From contig CAXXWA010000020.1 in the NCBI GenBank assembly GCA_963662815.2, positions 530,662-594,661 on the forward strand: DNA of 64,000 bases, in the 5' to 3' direction. This stretch comes from JAPPHA01 sp963662815. Its GTDB lineage: Bacteria; Pseudomonadota; Alphaproteobacteria; Rhodobacterales; Rhodobacteraceae. Of this stretch, positions 36,261 through 45,452 are shown one piece after another; the first letter of the stretch is position 1, and every line of letters begins with the position of its first letter. The position numbers were made by a program, and so were the translations under genes. The notes beneath the pieces are model-generated. The model saw nothing but the letters and a program-made list of their open reading frames with translations, did no database searches and was not told where the DNA came from.

Positions 36261-36985
36261 TCATCCCTTCAGGATCTCGCGGAACGCCGGGTCCAGCGCC
36301 CTGACCAGGATCTCCTTGGCCGATGCTTGGCGCCGCGCCCGCTGCGCTTGCCGGCGGTCATGCCGATCCGCTGCCAGGCCGGCGGTTCCCTGTAGCAGGC
36401 GCCGTCGAAGCCGGGTCGGCATCGACGAAGGTCTCGCACAGGACCGGTGCGGCAGGCGTGCCGCTCCTCCCAGACTGCCGGGCAGTTGGCGCAACGTCGA
36501 CCATCGCCAGCGCCTTCGACGCAAGGTTGTCGACGAACGGACCCATGGCACGGCGACCAGGCAAGCGGCTTGTTCGTGCATTTCGCGAGGTGCAGACCGG
36601 CGGTCGCGGTCGGCCGCGCTCCACTTCCGATCCACTCGTCCCGGGCGCGGCAGCGTCCGCGATTGCACGCCTCGAACAGCAGCACCGCGAGGTGCCGCCC
36701 GCATGCGGTCGCGGACGAACCAGTCGGGACGGACGTGCCCGAAGGGCCTTCGGGCATCCGAGATAGTGGTAGCGGCGACGAGCGCCTTCCACAGCGCCAC
36801 GTCCTCCGGAGACGCCGCCTCCTCCAGCGACAGGGGCTCCAGGGCCTCGAGACCGCAGGCGCATCTCCGGCTGCGGGATCGGACGGCCCGCACGCGGACG
36901 ATCGGCCCGTCGCGCCGACTTCGCCGCGGAAGTCGCGCTTCTCCGGAAGGGTCAGCGATCCCGCATTCCTCCAGGTGCTCGAGAA
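36261..36985 (-). pseudogene. DUF4338 (DruA-like) protein remnant
   Basis: Pieces over three frames line up with DUF4338, the DruA domain of Druantia defence systems that is also frequent in transposons. In order: DLRLLEHLEECGIADPSGE; LEALEPLSLEEAASPEDVAL with WKALVA; YHYLGCPKA; FGHVRPDWFVRDRM; HLAVLLFEACNRGR; VDNLASKALAMV; RPVRDLRRC, reading as VLCETFVDAD in another frame; AWQRIGMTAGKRSGRGAKHR; and the C-terminus KEILVRALDPAFREILKG*. Truncated at its N-terminus by the IS66-like junction. Not functional, but clearly a gene that travelled within this transposon. Confidence 0.7.
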
Positions 36986-37620
36986 GCCGCAGATCCCGGC
37001 CGACGACGCCGGGCAGTTCGCCCGTCGGCGACCTCCACGCGCTCTGCTGGTTCCACGCCGAGCGGAACATCGCCAAGCTGAACGGAAGCGCCCCGTTTCC
37101 AGCATGAACGGGTCGACGGGGTGCTTGACAGGGTATGGAGGCTGTACCGCAGCCTCTGCCGCTACCGGAAGCGTCCCACTCCGCTGCGCAAGCTCGTCAT
37201 GCAGCGGCGGTTCGACCGGATCTTCGGCACGGCCACCGGAGGACGCCAGCCTCGACCGGCTGCTCGAAAGGCTGGCGGCGAACCGGGACGAGCTCCTGCG
37301 CGTGCTGGCGCCGTCCGGAGACGCCGCTCAACGCCAACAGGGTCGAGAACGACATCCGGGACCACGCCGCCCGGCGCAAGGTCTCGTTCGGGACGCGGAG
37401 CGATGCCGGGCGGGCGGCGCGCGATGCCTATATCGGAGCGAAGAAGACCTGCGGGAAGCTCGGCGTGCCGTACTGAGACTACCTGAGGAGCCGCCTCGGC
37501 GTTGCCGGCGCTCCCGACGTGCCGAGGCTTGCCGACCTCGTCAGGCAGCGCGCCGCGGCCTGACACGCCCCCTCGGGCCCGGCGGCAATTCCCGGAAAGT
37601 TGCCCCTATTACATCCCGGG

Positions 37621-38201
37621 GTCACAACCCCCTGTAAAAAAGGAATAAATTGGAAAACCTGCGCCGAAAAAAGCTAGAACTTCAGCTTAATCGACCTCAT
37701 CCGCCAGTCAGGAGGACTCCGCACCATTTCCCGCACTCGCGGTTATAGGCGCGGTCCTTGACATTCGAGAGTCGCAACATCCTGTCTGTCCTCCACACCT
37801 TCCGGTCTTTCACTGCTGAACTTTCCCGGATTGCCGCCGTCTCCACGCTGGGGGATCCGGTGCGTGCTCACCTCGGTTCTTCCGCACCGGTGCTAGCCAT
37901 CGGGTAGCAGGCTGACCCTTGGCATCCTCCAATATATCCCCACAAGTCAGCTTCCATGTGGGGGCGAGTTTTCGTCGCATCATCGATCGTTCACTTTCGC
38001 TACGGCCCTCCGGTTCGCTCGCCATCCTGACTGACCGGACCGGGTTGGAGCCTTGCTCCAGCCAAGCCCACGATGGCTTTCTACATCCCAGCTCGCAGGC
38101 ACGGGGTCACCCCCGTACCCGTGGGACATGCTACGGCGCCAAACCAAGAATTGCGCCGGCGGGACTTCCACCCGCTAGTTCAGCAGCCAGACTCGCTGCA
38201 C
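37621..38201 (-). ncRNA. Group II intron, 5' segment (domains I-IV part)
   Basis: On the minus strand the intron begins GTGCAGCGAG at 38201, right after the GMC codon fragment GGCAGGC. It continues with GCGGGTGGAAGTCCCGCC, a hairpin typical of domain I. The stretch near 38025-37960 translates as EPEGRSESERS, a signature familiar from DNA just before or within intron reverse transcriptase genes. At 37693-37673 the strand TTAAGCTGAAGTTCT can pair with the 3' segment. Beyond it the intron is cut by the IS66-like element. No reverse transcriptase core is present. Confidence 0.75.
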
Positions 38202-38898
38202 GCCTGCCGGCTCGCTTCACCCGGAGATCCGGCGTCAGAACCGCATCCGCGTCATCCTCCGCACCGATTCTGCACGTGCCGACAAGATGATAACCGGTCT
38301 TCACTGTCCGCCGGCAGTATGCCGCGAGATCCTCGTCGCTTACGCAATCGGGGCCGGGCAGGACTTCGCAATCGATCTGCCTGGCAAGCACTCGCGTCCG
38401 CAGGACGTCCCGTGCAAACTTCAGCCCTTCGATCTCGAGACTCAGGTCATACGCGTGACCCAGGAAATTCGGATGAATGAGAGGGAGGTCACGCGGGTCG
38501 CTTGATCGCAACCGCACCCACCCGCGCGCCTTCGGCCTGAGAAGCAGCACGTTCAGGGTAACGCCCGGCGTCGGCTTCACGTCGGCGATGTCCCTGTCGA
38601 GGTATGCCGAAGGGATGCAGAACATCTGCATGACCGGATCTCTGGTTTCGTCGGGCATCATAAATGCCGTCGCTTCAACGCCGATTGTCGAGACCGGGCC
38701 ACTCCTGAAGAGCATGTACTGAAGGCCGTTCACGAGCAACTTGAGCCCGCGATCCTCGCCGAAGTAACCGAGCTTCCTTCGGGTCGTCGCGAATACGGGC
38801 ACCTCGTGATGATCCTGGAGATTCTTACCGACCCCTCGAAGCGGAACCTGAGTCTCGATTCCGACTTCGGACAACTCGTCCGGATCACCGATGCCCGA
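38202..38898 (-). pseudogene. GMC oxidoreductase (choline dehydrogenase-like), 5' exon, N-terminally truncated
   Basis: The frame opens after a TAG at 38899-38901 with SGIGDPDELSEVGIETQVPL, then GVGKNLQDHHEVPVF, GVTLNVLLLRPKARGWVRLR, and the catalytic His region TGYHLVGTCRIGAEDDADAV with LTPDLRVKRAG. This is the substrate-binding and C-terminal half of a GMC flavoprotein; the FAD-binding N-terminal half (roughly 270 residues) is gone. Bases 38202-38898 plus 30040-30152 total 810, exactly 270 codons including stop. Confidence 0.88.
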
Positions 38899-38901
38899 CT
38901 A

Positions 38902-39587
38902 CATCAGTAGCCGAAGGCGCCTTTGTAGTCGTTGCGGAACGCTGTGATGCAAACGGTGCGAAGGTGGCCGAAGAGATTGCGGGACGATTCGTGCAAACGG
39001 ATGTAACCGTGCAGGCCGACATCGACCGCCTCATGCGAACTGTCGCCGCGGAACACGGGACGCCGGAAATCCTGGTCAACAATGCGGGCGCCAACGTCTT
39101 TTTCCGGCCGCACGAAATGCCCCGCTCGCAATGGGCGCGCTGCATGGCGCTTGATCTCGAAGCCTGCTGGGCGATGACAGAAGCCGTCCTGCCGGAGATG
39201 CGAGACGCAGGACGCGGCAGCATCGTGAACATTGCCAGCAGCCACAGCTTCAAGATCATTCCGCACACGTTTCCCTACCCGGTCGCGAAACATGGCCTGG
39301 TGGGGCTCACACGTGCGCTCGGCATCGAGTACGCTGCCGAGGGAATTCGGGTAAATGCCATCGCGCCCGGTTACATCGATACCCAGATTGCCCGCGACTA
39401 TTGGGCTCGCTTCGATGATCCGGTCGCGGAACGCGCCAAGGCCGAAATCCTGCATCCGCCGCAGCGCATCGGCACGCCGGAAGAGGTCGCCATGACAGCG
39501 GTCTTCCTTGCCTCGGACGAGGCGCCTTTCATCAACGCGGAAACCATTGTGATCGATGGAGGAAGATCGGCGCTCTACCATGACTAG
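38902..39587 (+). pseudogene. Short-chain dehydrogenase, N-terminally truncated
   Basis: The frame begins in mid-protein (VAEGAFVVVAERCDANGAKV). It carries the SDR segments VNNAGANVFFRP, IVNIASSHSFK, the active-site Tyr/Lys in YPVAKHGLVGL, IRVNAIAPGYIDTQIA and FINAETIVIDGG. The cofactor motif TGxxxGIG is missing, lost at the junction with the GMC fragment near 38900. A GTG at 38964 could start a shortened polypeptide, but without the NAD site it would be inactive. Confidence 0.8.
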
Positions 39588-39767
39588 GACTCCGGATACG
39601 CAGGTGACCGTGGCGACTTGTTTGCCGCCCTCATCCTCGCCGCGACGTCGGCGCTCCAGTGCGGGCGCACATGCCTGTCGCGCCATGATCGAAGAGTTGG
39701 TGACCGACAACCTCCGGCCAGGAGCAGAGGAAACAGGAAGACGCGCCGCGGCGACTGGATTGTCCGC

Positions 39768-40371
39768 ATGATCAGGCTGACAGCGAGCAACCACCTGCGC
39801 CTGACCGTCGATCCCAGGAACGGGGCCGCGGTTCGGGCATTCGATTTCCTGAATTGCGAAGGGAATTGGGTGCCGGTCCTGCAACCCGCCGACCCGTCGG
39901 ACTGCACGGCAAACGGTTCAGCCATGTTTCCGATGGTGCCCTTTGCAAACCGCGCCCGCGGAAATGTCCTGCGGATCGGCTCAACTGCGGTTCCGCTTTC
40001 GCCAAATACTACAGATCCGCTCGCAATTCACGGGTACGGCTGGCAGCGCGTCTGGCGCACCAAGAGACATGATGCGGATAGCTGCGTCCTTGTCCTCGAT
40101 GCCGATCCGGCGATGCCGTTGTGCTTTGAGGCGCGTATCGGCGTGTTCGTCGGCCAGAGCGAGGCGGAATTCACTCTCGATGTGACCAATCCCGGATCCA
40201 AGCCAATTCCGGCTGGTCTCGGCTGGCATCCGTATTTTCCACATTTGGACCGCACCGCACTGCGCTTCTCCTGCGAAGCATTCTGGCTCGAAGGACCGGA
40301 TCATCTGCCAACCGATTCGCTGCGCGTTCCGACGGAGCTCGACTTTTCGGCCTTCCGCAGAGTTCCCTCTA
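39768..40371 (+). pseudogene. Aldose 1-epimerase-like (mutarotase) gene, 5' part
   Basis: MIRLTASNHLRLTVDPRNGA begins a galactose mutarotase-like beta-sandwich. Both family histidines are present, in LAIHGYGWQRVW and GLGWHPYF. It is cut after FSAFRRVPS by an IS5-family element at 40372; the rest is at 41274-41566. Removing the element and one TA restores the frame (RVPSSWRNNCYEAWTG). Confidence 0.8.
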
Positions 40372-41271
40372 GGCACTGTACCCAAAACATTTGACATTCC
40401 CGCGCCTCCGTGATTCCTGCCGGAAACAGTCCACAAGGAGTTCGAGGCATGAGCGGCGACCGACACGACATGACGGACGCGGAATGGGAAATTCTCCGCT
40501 CCGTGCTTCCGCAGAAGCATCAGGGCCCGAGACGGGTGCATGATAGGCGGGTGATGGACGGCATCTTCTTCGTGCTGCGCACCGGCACGCCGTGGCGCGA
40601 CCTGCCAGAGCGCTGCGGTCCGTACACGACCTGCTTCAACCGCTACAACCGGTGGAGCAGGAACGGCCTCTGGGAGAAGATAATGTCGAAGCTTCAGGAA
40701 CTTGCGGAAGGCGACGACAACGACGGCGACGGCGGCGGCGGGGAGCTTCGACTGCGCATGGTGGACTCCTCGTCGACCCGCGTCCGCAAGCACGGCGCGG
40801 GCGCCCCACGGGACGGCGAGCCTCCCGAGGTCGGGATTAGCCGCGGCGGCAGGACCACGAAGGTCCGCACCGGCATCGACGGAAACGAACTCGTGAAGGC
40901 CGTGCTCCCGGACACCGAGACAGGCGGCCGACTGCACGCAGGCCGGGGCGCTTCTCGAGGGGCTCGGGCCGGACGAGACGGTGATCGGCGACAGGGCTTA
41001 TGACAGCAACGCCATCCTCGACATGATTTCGGCGGCCGGAGCGACCGCGGTCATTCCGCCGAAGTCCAACCGGAACGAGCAGCGCGGGCTTGATCGCGAG
41101 GCGTACCGGGAGCGCAATCTGGTCGAAAGATTCATCGGCAGGATCAAGGAGTTCCGGAGAGTTGCAACGCGGTATGACAAGACCGCGCGCAACTTCCTGT
41201 CCACCGTGCGCCTGGCCATCAGCCGGTTCCTGCTCCGGCGGGTCGCAAGCCGGTTAATTGAGTCCACAGCC
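40372..41271 (+). mobile_element. IS5-family element (IS427-like) in the mutarotase gene
   Basis: About 900 bases, flanked by TA duplications (40370-40371 and 41272-41273) and imperfect ends GGCACTGTACCC versus GGCTGTGGACTC (reverse strand). One transposase gene is inside. Different from the IS5-family element at 27338. Confidence 0.8.
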
Positions 41272-41274
41272 TAG
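40449..41274 (+). pseudogene. IS5-family transposase, frameshifted
   Basis: MSGDRHDMTDAEWEILRSVL opens the protein. GTPWRDLPERCGPYTTCFNR and the first catalytic Asp in MVDSSSTRVRKH follow. The frame breaks near 40935-40945 and resumes as QAGALLEGLGPDETVIGDRA, with YDSNAIL and the C-terminal IKEFRRVATRYDKTARNFL. The shift is at a different place from that expected for programmed frameshifting, so it is probably a lesion. Confidence 0.75.
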
Positions 41275-41566
41275 TTGGCGAAACAACTGCTACGAAGCGT
41301 GGACCGGGCGTGCCGAGGTCGTGCAACCGGATCTCTGCTACCGCCTCGAGATGTCCGCAGATCCTCCCCTGCAGCATCTGATGCTCTACACGCCCCAGTC
41401 CGATGTATTCGCCCTGGAGCCGCAGAGTCACGTTTCGGGTCGAACAAGCGTGGCTTGCGGCGGCCTCAAGGAACTCCCGCCTGGTGACACCCTTTCCTCT
41501 CGATTGAGGTTCAAGGTCTTGCCCGATGATTCGATCGGCGATTCTGAACAAGCGGATTCTCGATGA
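41274..41566 (+). pseudogene. Aldose 1-epimerase-like gene, 3' part
   Basis: In frame with the 5' part once the IS5-family element is removed: WRNNCYEAWTGRAEVVQPDL, MSADPPLQHLMLYTPQSD, FALEPQSHVSG, LPPGDTLSSRLRFKVL, ending DSEQADSR*. The PPLQHLMLYTP and EPQSHV segments match the C-terminal half of mutarotases, where a catalytic Glu/His region is expected. Confidence 0.8.
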
Positions 41567-41622
41567 CTTCTTTCTCGACCACTTGTCCTGAGGGCTTGAG
41601 AGTCATGTCGAATCGCAACGTC

Positions 41623-43131
41623 GAGCCTCTTGCAAAACGCCCTTGACGGGCGAATTTCCCGCCGATTTCGACGATTCTGCTCGGATGGTCCTGGAGATCG
41701 GAGCCGCCACAAGGTATTGTGCAGTTGTCGAAAAAGCAGCAACGGAGGCGGCCCCGATGTCCTTGAGATCCACCCTAACCAATGTCTGGAACCGATTTCA
41801 AGGGGAACTTTTCCCCGCGCTTGCCGAGGAGGTCGGGCCGCTGCTGGAAAACCACAGGAAACTCGTCCGGGCTCTCGACCTTGCCGAGGTCGAGCGTTTC
41901 GTCTCGACGCGCTGGGGCGGCCCCGGCCGGCCGCAGCGGAGCCGGCAGGCCCTGGCGCGGGCCTTCGTCGCCAAGGCGATATGGGATTTGCCGACGACCC
42001 GGGACCTGATCGACAGGCTCGGGGTCGACGCGACGCTGCGCAGGCTCTGCGGCTGGCCGCGCGTCGGCGCGATCCCGAGCGAGGCGACCTTTTCGCGGGC
42101 GTTCGCCGAATTCTCCCAGGCCCGCCTTGCGGAGCGCATGCACGAGGCCCTGGTGAAGGAGGCCCTGGGAGCGGAACTGATCGGCCACGTCTCACGGGAC
42201 TCGACGGCGATCGAGGGGCGGGAGAAGCCGGCGCCGAAGCCGGCGGCCGGGAAGAAGCCGAAGCGCCGGCGCGGGCGTCCCCGCAAGGGCGAGGAAGTCG
42301 AGAAGGAACCCGGGCGTCTCGAACGTCAGTCGAATGGCATGAGCCTCAAGGAGATGCTCGCCGACCTGCCGCGCGCCTGCGACCATGGCGCGAAGAGGAA
42401 CGCCAAAGGGCTTCCTGACGAGCTGGATCGGCTACAGGCCGCACCTCGACACGGCCGACTGCGGCGTGCCGGTGAGCGCCATCCCGGCCTCGGCATCGGT
42501 CCACGACAGCCAGGTGGCGATCCCCCTTGCGACGATGAGTGCCGGACGCGTGACCAACCTCTACGACCTCATGGACGCGGCCTATGACGCGACAGAGATC
42601 CACCGGATGAGCGAACGCCTCGGCCACGTCCCGATCATCGACGTCAACCCGCGTCGTGACACGGAGCTCAAGCAGGACCTGAAGCGCGAGGCCCGGGCAC
42701 TGCGCGCATGCGGCCTCGCCATGCCCGAGAGCGTCCGCTACCGGATCCGTTCGGGGGTCGAGCGGAGCAACGCCCGTCTCAAGGACGAGTTCGGGGCCCG
42801 CCACGTGCGCGTCCGGGGACATGCGAAGGTTCTTTGCCACCTGATGTTCGGGGTTCTGGCGCTGACGGTCGACCAGCTGATGCGCCTCGCCGCGCCTTCC
42901 TGACGCTCTCCCCGTCCTTCGGGACGGCCCGATCCACTCCGAAACGCCGCCGCGGGGCCGGCGAGCGGCGAAGCATGGCCGGCACCGCGGCATGTTCGCT
43001 CTTTGTTCCGGACCGTTCGGCGGCAACGGCGAAAGTCCGAGGATTCGGGCAGCTTGATTCGCGATTCCGACCGCGCCGGGGAACCGGCCCCGTTCATCGG
43101 GCGCTTAACCCAATGGTTTTGCAAGAGGCTC
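41623..43131 (+). mobile_element. 1.5-kb DDE insertion sequence (IS5/IS1182-like), copy B
   Basis: 1509 bases, inverted repeats GAGCCTCTTGCAAAA and complement, 4-base target duplication CGTC (41619-41622 and 43132-43135). Same element as copy A at 31937-33446, inverted relative to it. Intact ends. Confidence 0.92.
41757..42903 (+). pseudogene. DDE transposase of copy B, one-base frameshift
   Basis: MSLRSTLTNVWNRFQGELFP runs open through DSTAIEGREKPAPKPAAGKK and KRRRGRPRKGEEVEKEPGRL to AKRNAKG. There an extra G (GGG for GG, near 42410) shifts it; FLTSWIGYRPHLDTADCGVP, DLMDAAYDATEI and RYRIRSGVERSNARLKDEFG follow in the next frame. Copy A is intact at this site and broken elsewhere, so an intact ancestor is recoverable from the two. 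Confidence 0.85.
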
Positions 43132-43299
43132 CGTCGATTGGAATTTCATTGCGACCGGTTGCGCGAACATGAAACCATATCAATGAACGACGGGAACGCT
43201 ACGTCCCCGGACGACGCCTCAGCGCTTTCGCGGCGCCAGATCAGTCGTCTGCGGTCTGTCCCCGGGAGCGCATGCGTGCCATTTGCTACGCCTGCTCCG

Positions 43300-43425
43300 C
43301 CAGCATCCAGACCGCCTTCCGGACAAGGTAAGGATCGATCCGGTGATGCGCGACGACGTTGACGAGCGGCAGCAGGCAAGCGGATTTGAACGGGTGTCAG
43401 ACCATGAACTGTCCCTGCATTGCGC
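43300..43425 (-). pseudogene. Degraded partial duplicate of the carnitine dehydrogenase gene
   Basis: About 120 bases closely match 44872-44995 inside the dehydrogenase-thioesterase gene (shared stretches GACCGCCTTCCGGACAAGGT and CGAGCGGCAGCAG). It corresponds to the segment around VCHPFNPVYLLPLVEVV, with stops and frameshifts. It is a fossil paralogue fragment next to IS copy B. Confidence 0.75.
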
Positions 43426-43454
43426 GCATCTGAGAGCAGATTTCTGACTTGCTG

Positions 43455-43635
43455 TCGCGCGGGCGACATTGCTCCGCCAGTTCCCGAAGGTCTTCGGCGA
43501 CAGCCCGCGGGACTCGCGGAACTCCCGCCGCGACATCCCCGAACGCTCAAAGTCCGCCATGATTGCGCTCCGCCCGGCCGCGCTGCACACCACCGGAGCA
43601 GCGCGGGAGCCGGACGAACTGTTCAATCCCGACAT
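43455..43635 (-). pseudogene. IS66 TnpA-like accessory protein fragment
   Basis: The frame contains MADFERSGMSRREFRESRGL, followed by SPKTFGNWRSNVAR, a helix-turn-helix of the kind found in the small TnpA protein of IS66 elements. No tnpB or tnpC lies beside it. Short and probably non-functional. Confidence 0.4.
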
Positions 43636-43906
43636 TTCAACATCCTCCGATCATTGATGAATGACCGGAATCATCCCCACCCGACACGCGCGCGGGCAAC
43701 CGAATTGTCAGGACGCCGCCGTTTACCCGGTTACGTTCCGCAAGCATCGGGACCGCAGCGCCGCGATGAACGTTGGCTGTACCGGACTCGGCGTTGCCTT
43801 CGCCAAGTAGTCCGGCAGCGCCGCAAAGACCCGAACCGGTCGGCGGTCCTGCCCCCGCGCAAGAATCGGCTGACGTGCACCCGCGAACCCCCGGCGGAGT
43901 TGCCGG
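43636..43906. other. Spacer without recognised gene
   Basis: About 270 bases. A minus-strand frame contains LPDYLAKATPSPVQPTFIAA, which looks protein-like but is unidentified. Probably debris. Confidence 0.3.
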
Positions 43907-45364
43907 TCAGCGCCCCTGCCCGACCCTGCGCCCGGCACCCTCCGGCCAGCCGCGCCGGGCGTGGCCGCGGGCAATTCGCCGCAGTTCGGCCTCGACCTCT
44001 GCTGCGGCCGGGCCGGCGCGGCGGGATTTCATGTCGACATGGAGCAGCAAGTGCTCTCCGGTCGCCAGGAGCCGGCCCCCGGTGTCCTGCATCTCATGAA
44101 ATAGATGCATCTTCCTGCTCTCGCCGAGCAGGCAGGTGGTCCGAACGCGAATCCGGCTGCCGGCGTGCACCTCGTCCAGGTGGCGGATGTGCGTTTCCAC
44201 CGTGAAGTAACTGCCAGTGGACGCAACATATGCCTGGTCGCATCCGATGACTTCCATGAAGCGGTCGGTCGCGTCGCTGAAAACCTGCAGGTATCGCGCC
44301 TCGTTCATGTGACCGTTGTAGTCCGTCCAGTCGAGCGGAACGCTGCGCTCAACGGTCTCGATTGGCTGCGCCGCGTCAACGGCCGGGACCGGCGGCATGC
44401 GGGAAGCGTCGTGCGCATTGAGGACTGCGCCCGCACCCCAGTCCTGCCCCTTGAGGGCTCTCAGTATCGCCACGAGATTCCGGTCGCGGATGCGTTCGAG
44501 TTCGCGGACTCCGAGCCCCACGGACTGGCTGTCGGACTGGTCGGCAATTCTCCTGGCCAGTGCCGGCGTCATTTCCGGCACGTCGGTGAGCCGCGACCAG
44601 GGAAGATCGAGGCACGGGCCGAACTGCGCGATGAAGTGTTCCATGCCGGCTTCGCCGCCGGCGATCCTGTACGTCTCGAACAGTCCCATCTGCGCCCAGC
44701 GAAGCCCGAAGCCGAGGCGAATTGCATCATCTATCTCGGCGGTGGTCGCGACCCCGTCCCGGATCAGCCACAACGCCTCGCGCCAGACCGCTTCAAGGAA
44801 GCGGTCGGCGAGATGGGCGTCGATTTCCGTCCTGACGATGAGCGCCTTCATTCCCAGCGAGTCCAGCATCCCGACCGCCTTCCGGACAAGGTCCGGATCG
44901 GTCCGGTCATGCGAGACGACCTCGACGAGCGGCAGCAGATAGACGGGATTGAACGGGTGGCAGACCATGACCTGCCCGGCATTGCACGCGTCGGCCGCGA
45001 CTTCCGACGGCCTGAAGCCGGAGGTCGACGACGCGATCACCGCAGTGGCGTCCGCGCACCTGGATATCCGGGCCAGCGCGTCGCGCTTGGCGTCAAGGCG
45101 TTCCGGAACGGACTCCTGAATCCACGTTGCGCCGGCGACGGCTTCATCGACCGAGGCGGGGAATGCGATTTCGCCCTCCGGAGGCAGCGCCACATCCGAA
45201 AGCCCCGGCAGGGCGAGGCGCGCGTTGGCCAGGACCTCGCCCACCTTCCTCCCGGTTTCCGGGTCGGGGTCGAAAACGGCAACGTCCCAGCCGTTCAACA
45301 GAAAGCGCGCCGCCCAGCCTGCGCCGATCACGCCGCCGCCAACGATTGCCGCCCTGCGTTTCAC
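43907..45364 (-). CDS. L-carnitine dehydrogenase fused to thioesterase (CdhA-CdhB type)
   Basis: 485 residues, two domains. Residues 1 to about 320 are a 3-hydroxyacyl-CoA dehydrogenase-fold enzyme: NAD motif AIVGGGVIGAGWAARFLLNG, STSGFRPSEV, CHPFNPVYLLPLVEVV and WAQMGLFETYRIAGGEAGM. This pattern is that of carnitine 3-dehydrogenase, which makes 3-dehydrocarnitine. From about residue 345 a hotdog-fold thioesterase follows (PLDWTDYNGHMNEARYLQVF), which in carnitine degraders hydrolyses betainyl-CoA. GTG start at 45364 after GAGGAGAA. Just downstream of a BKACE gene, completing the pathway trio. Confidence 0.85.
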   Translation of the reverse strand: MKRRAAIVGGGVIGAGWAARFLLNGWDVAVFDPDPETGRKVGEVLANARLALPGLSDVALPPEGEIAFPASVDEAVAGATWIQESVPERLDAKRDALARISRCADATAVIASSTSGFRPSEVAADACNAGQVMVCHPFNPVYLLPLVEVVSHDRTDPDLVRKAVGMLDSLGMKALIVRTEIDAHLADRFLEAVWREALWLIRDGVATTAEIDDAIRLGFGLRWAQMGLFETYRIAGGEAGMEHFIAQFGPCLDLPWSRLTDVPEMTPALARRIADQSDSQSVGLGVRELERIRDRNLVAILRALKGQDWGAGAVLNAHDASRMPPVPAVDAAQPIETVERSVPLDWTDYNGHMNEARYLQVFSDATDRFMEVIGCDQAYVASTGSYFTVETHIRHLDEVHAGSRIRVRTTCLLGESRKMHLFHEMQDTGGRLLATGEHLLLHVDMKSRRAGPAAAEVEAELRRIARGHARRGWPEGAGRRVGQGR

Positions 45365-45452
45365 GGCAATTCTCCTCGGCACAACGCCGCGAGTCCCGCA
45401 TCCGCGCCAGTCGCACGGCCGCAATTCGGCGACGTCTCGCGGGCTCGCCGGA

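Larger units (their letters stand above)
35533..37563 (+). pseudogene. IS66-like transposase (TnpC) remnants flanking foreign insert
   Basis: The 5' piece (35533 to about 35750) encodes MDDSETGRRAVAGLAALRSE and a leucine/glutamine coiled coil (AERDAQLAE, ADRDAQLAEQDRR). The 3' piece (about 36988-37563) matches copy 2 from AGQFNVGDLHALCWFHAERN onward, with several frameshifts (for example VWRLYRSLCRYRKRPTPLRK in one frame and NANRVENDIRDHAARRKVSF in another). The central catalytic segment is missing. Inactive. Confidence 0.8.
35454..37612 (+). mobile_element. IS66-like element (single-gene type), copy 1, chimeric
   Basis: Ends GTAATAGGGGCAACTTTCC and its complement, with an 8-base target duplication ATCCCGGG (35446-35453 and 37613-37620), the size expected for IS66. 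The ends match the copy at 58693-62722. Most of the transposase middle (about 970 bases) is replaced by about 1.25 kb carrying a DUF4338/DruA-like gene and an IS4-like transposase fragment on the opposite strand. Confidence 0.88.

Noticed and set aside
37800..38025. Small protein starting MASEPEGRSESERSMM
   Set aside because: Lies within group II intron domains; the resemblance is to intron sequence around reverse transcriptase genes, and no enzyme domain follows.
38091..38100. GCCTGC in the intron as exon-binding site for GCAGGC of the 5' exon
   Set aside because: The six-base match is exact, but it can occur by chance and its position in the fold is not established.
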